Shown: piece by piece, positions 62,600 to 64,000 of the stretch | Layout: each line of letters begins with the position of its first letter | How positions within the stretch are numbered: position 1 is the stretch's first letter | Assembly: GCA_003439945.1 (NCBI GenBank) | Contig: QVRM01001745.1 | Span: forward strand, 219,501 to 283,500 | Source: Dermanyssus gallinae | Lineage: Eukaryota; Arthropoda; Arachnida; Mesostigmata; Dermanyssidae | Length of the DNA stretch: 64,000 nucleotides | Reading direction: 5' to 3' | Position numbers and translations under genes: made by a program | Notes under the pieces: generated by a model | What the model saw: the letters and a program-made list of their open reading frames with translations, nothing else | Told to the model about the DNA's origin: nothing | Databases searched by the model: none

Positions 62600-63990
62600 C
62601 TCTCATTCATGAAAAAATGAATAGTATTAATCGACGGTACCGCGATCGTTGCTACCGTCGGTATTGTGTCGTTTGACGTTGTACCAACCGACGACGCGCC
62701 GTTTGTACCAGGACGACGCACACAAAACAACTGCCTTTCGCCAATTTGACTGGTCGCCCGCACAAAAATATCGCCCCGTGAAACTTTTCTTCCTCGCACC
62801 CATTTATTACCTCAGTCTTCATCCAGTAACGCATCACGTACACAGGGTATCACACCTATACAAAATATGCATGACCTTAGTCGGTAGTTAAAACCGTTCA
62901 ATCGACGGAAATCGGACCGCTTGGGACAGCGCTGCAGTCAACTAACGAGTGGTGTCCTATCTTACAAAGTACCACATAAACAAGGGATTACTATTTAATT
63001 CCCCCGTCACAAAAGAAGTAGGTCAGCTTGACCACCACACGGTGGCGAGATTAACATCATGAATCGCCACGCCACGCTACTCCGCAGCATCACCACGAGC
63101 ACCAGTTGCAGCACGATACAACACCACTTCCTGCCGCGGCAAAGCTTAACTGGCACTCGGTGGCACTGGTTGATCTCGCTAGTAGGCTGCCTCATTTAAA
63201 TGCGTAGTCAGGCGGTCCGTTTCCGTGTCCACCCGCCGGTGCCAGAGGACGTGACTGCGCTGAACACCCGACGCGTGCGGACGCTGCCATGTGCGACGCT
63301 GCCACTTGCAAACAGTGACAATAGAGTTAGGTAAGCGTATGCATACAGATAATATACACCTTATATATATATATGACAAGCCATGTACGTATTGATATCG
63401 TAGTCCTGGTAGTGACAGCGTTGGCAGGTGGGCGGCGGGAACGCCCGCGCCAATGTAAGCCACCTTATCGCGGGCCAAAAGTCCCATCGTGCATCGGAGC
63501 TGCACGCTACAGCGCGAGACTGCCTGGTCTGGCCTAACACCTGGCGAAGTGCTGCTAGACGTAGATGGGTGGGTTCGGGCAGGAACCGTGCGTACATCGT
63601 GCAGGACAACCGCGTCCAGTGCAGTGAAGGAATATTCAAACGGCTTAAGATGTTACGGATGTCCTCCGTTTCCACAGTATCTGCAGTGGCTGCTTTTAAC
63701 AAACAGTAGTCGCAGCTGTCGTAAAGGAAGCATCTCGTAATAAAGGAAGTTGCCGTCATCGTCGTCTTCGTGCTCATAGCAGCAGAATGAGGATGAGAAG
63801 GAGAAGGAGGACGAGGAGGAGAAGAATAAGAATATGAAATAGCAGAAAACAGAAGCAAAGGAGGCAGCAACGACACCCAGTGTATATAGCGCTCATAGCG
63901 ATGTCCTTTTATTCGGCATTCGCTCTCTCTCTCTGTCTATCTCTCGTTTTTTCTCTCTCTGACATGATGGTTATATCTAGCCGTGGGAGG
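62600..63990. other. Unresolved open frames near the window's right end
   Basis: On the minus strand, 63876-63361 is open for 171 codons. It contains TVETEDIRNILSRLNI and RFLPEPTHLRLAALRQ in one frame, and LLARDKVAYIGAGVPA in another. One of these could be an upstream exon of the propeller gene, since both have nearby AG acceptors. However, the donors I can see do not fit the phase of exon 59514-59358. Evidence is too weak for a gene call. A (CT)n run lies near 63926-63960. Confidence 0.25.
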
Positions 63991-64000
63991 TTGTTGTTGT

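Noticed and set aside
63361..63876. Zinc-knuckle-like HCRYCGNGGHP and a 171-codon frame
   Set aside because: The motif is followed at once by a stop in its own frame, and the frames conflict. Not enough for a gene call.

Overview
This is a stretch of animal nuclear DNA, most likely from an arthropod and possibly a mite. That guess rests on its content: mariner transposases, R1-type and CR1/Jockey-type LINEs, very many (TA)n arrays, and consensus spliceosomal splice sites. I cannot name the species. There is no operon, phage, CRISPR or bacterial gene. Most long open frames in the window are low-complexity or antisense shadows.

The only host gene I can support lies on the minus strand. Four coding exons (59514-59358, 57137 or 57190 to 56856, 53463-53319, 37159-36960) have consensus acceptors and donors. 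Joined in that order, they keep reading phase if the inner acceptor at 57137 is used. They encode WD40-like beta-propeller blades with an acidic insert. The arrangement resembles the C-terminal propeller of LRRK-type kinases, but RhoGEF10/17- or JIP-type propellers are not excluded. The gene's start and end are not visible, and its last visible intron is about 16 kb and filled with transposon remains.

Region by region: 1-16.7 kb is non-coding DNA with fragments of two retroelement families, a tRNA-derived SINE, a decayed mariner and several fold-back sequences. 16.7-18.7 kb is a decayed coding region interrupted by a well-bounded but internally deleted mariner. 21-24 kb has a LINE fragment and a third mariner. 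27.6 kb has another retroelement tail. 30-34 kb is (TA)n-rich with a composite minisatellite. 34.1-36.5 kb is a 5'-truncated CR1/Jockey-type LINE. 36.9-59.5 kb is the propeller gene and its introns, with two R1-type LINE copies, a second SINE, a GC-rich island and a YLDD-type retroelement. 60-62.6 kb holds two more retroelement fragments.

Two repeat families are worth following. The R1-clade family has four copies with a shared 3' end. A second retroelement family has a YLDD active site and a C-terminal 'PLAFETLGG' domain, also in four fragments. The window also holds an unusual number of short, near-perfect palindromes, several in a three-segment P - inverse P - P layout that looks like template-switch scars. 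I see no clear new biological system. The spliced propeller gene, the palindromes, the SINE and the nested mariner are the best leads.
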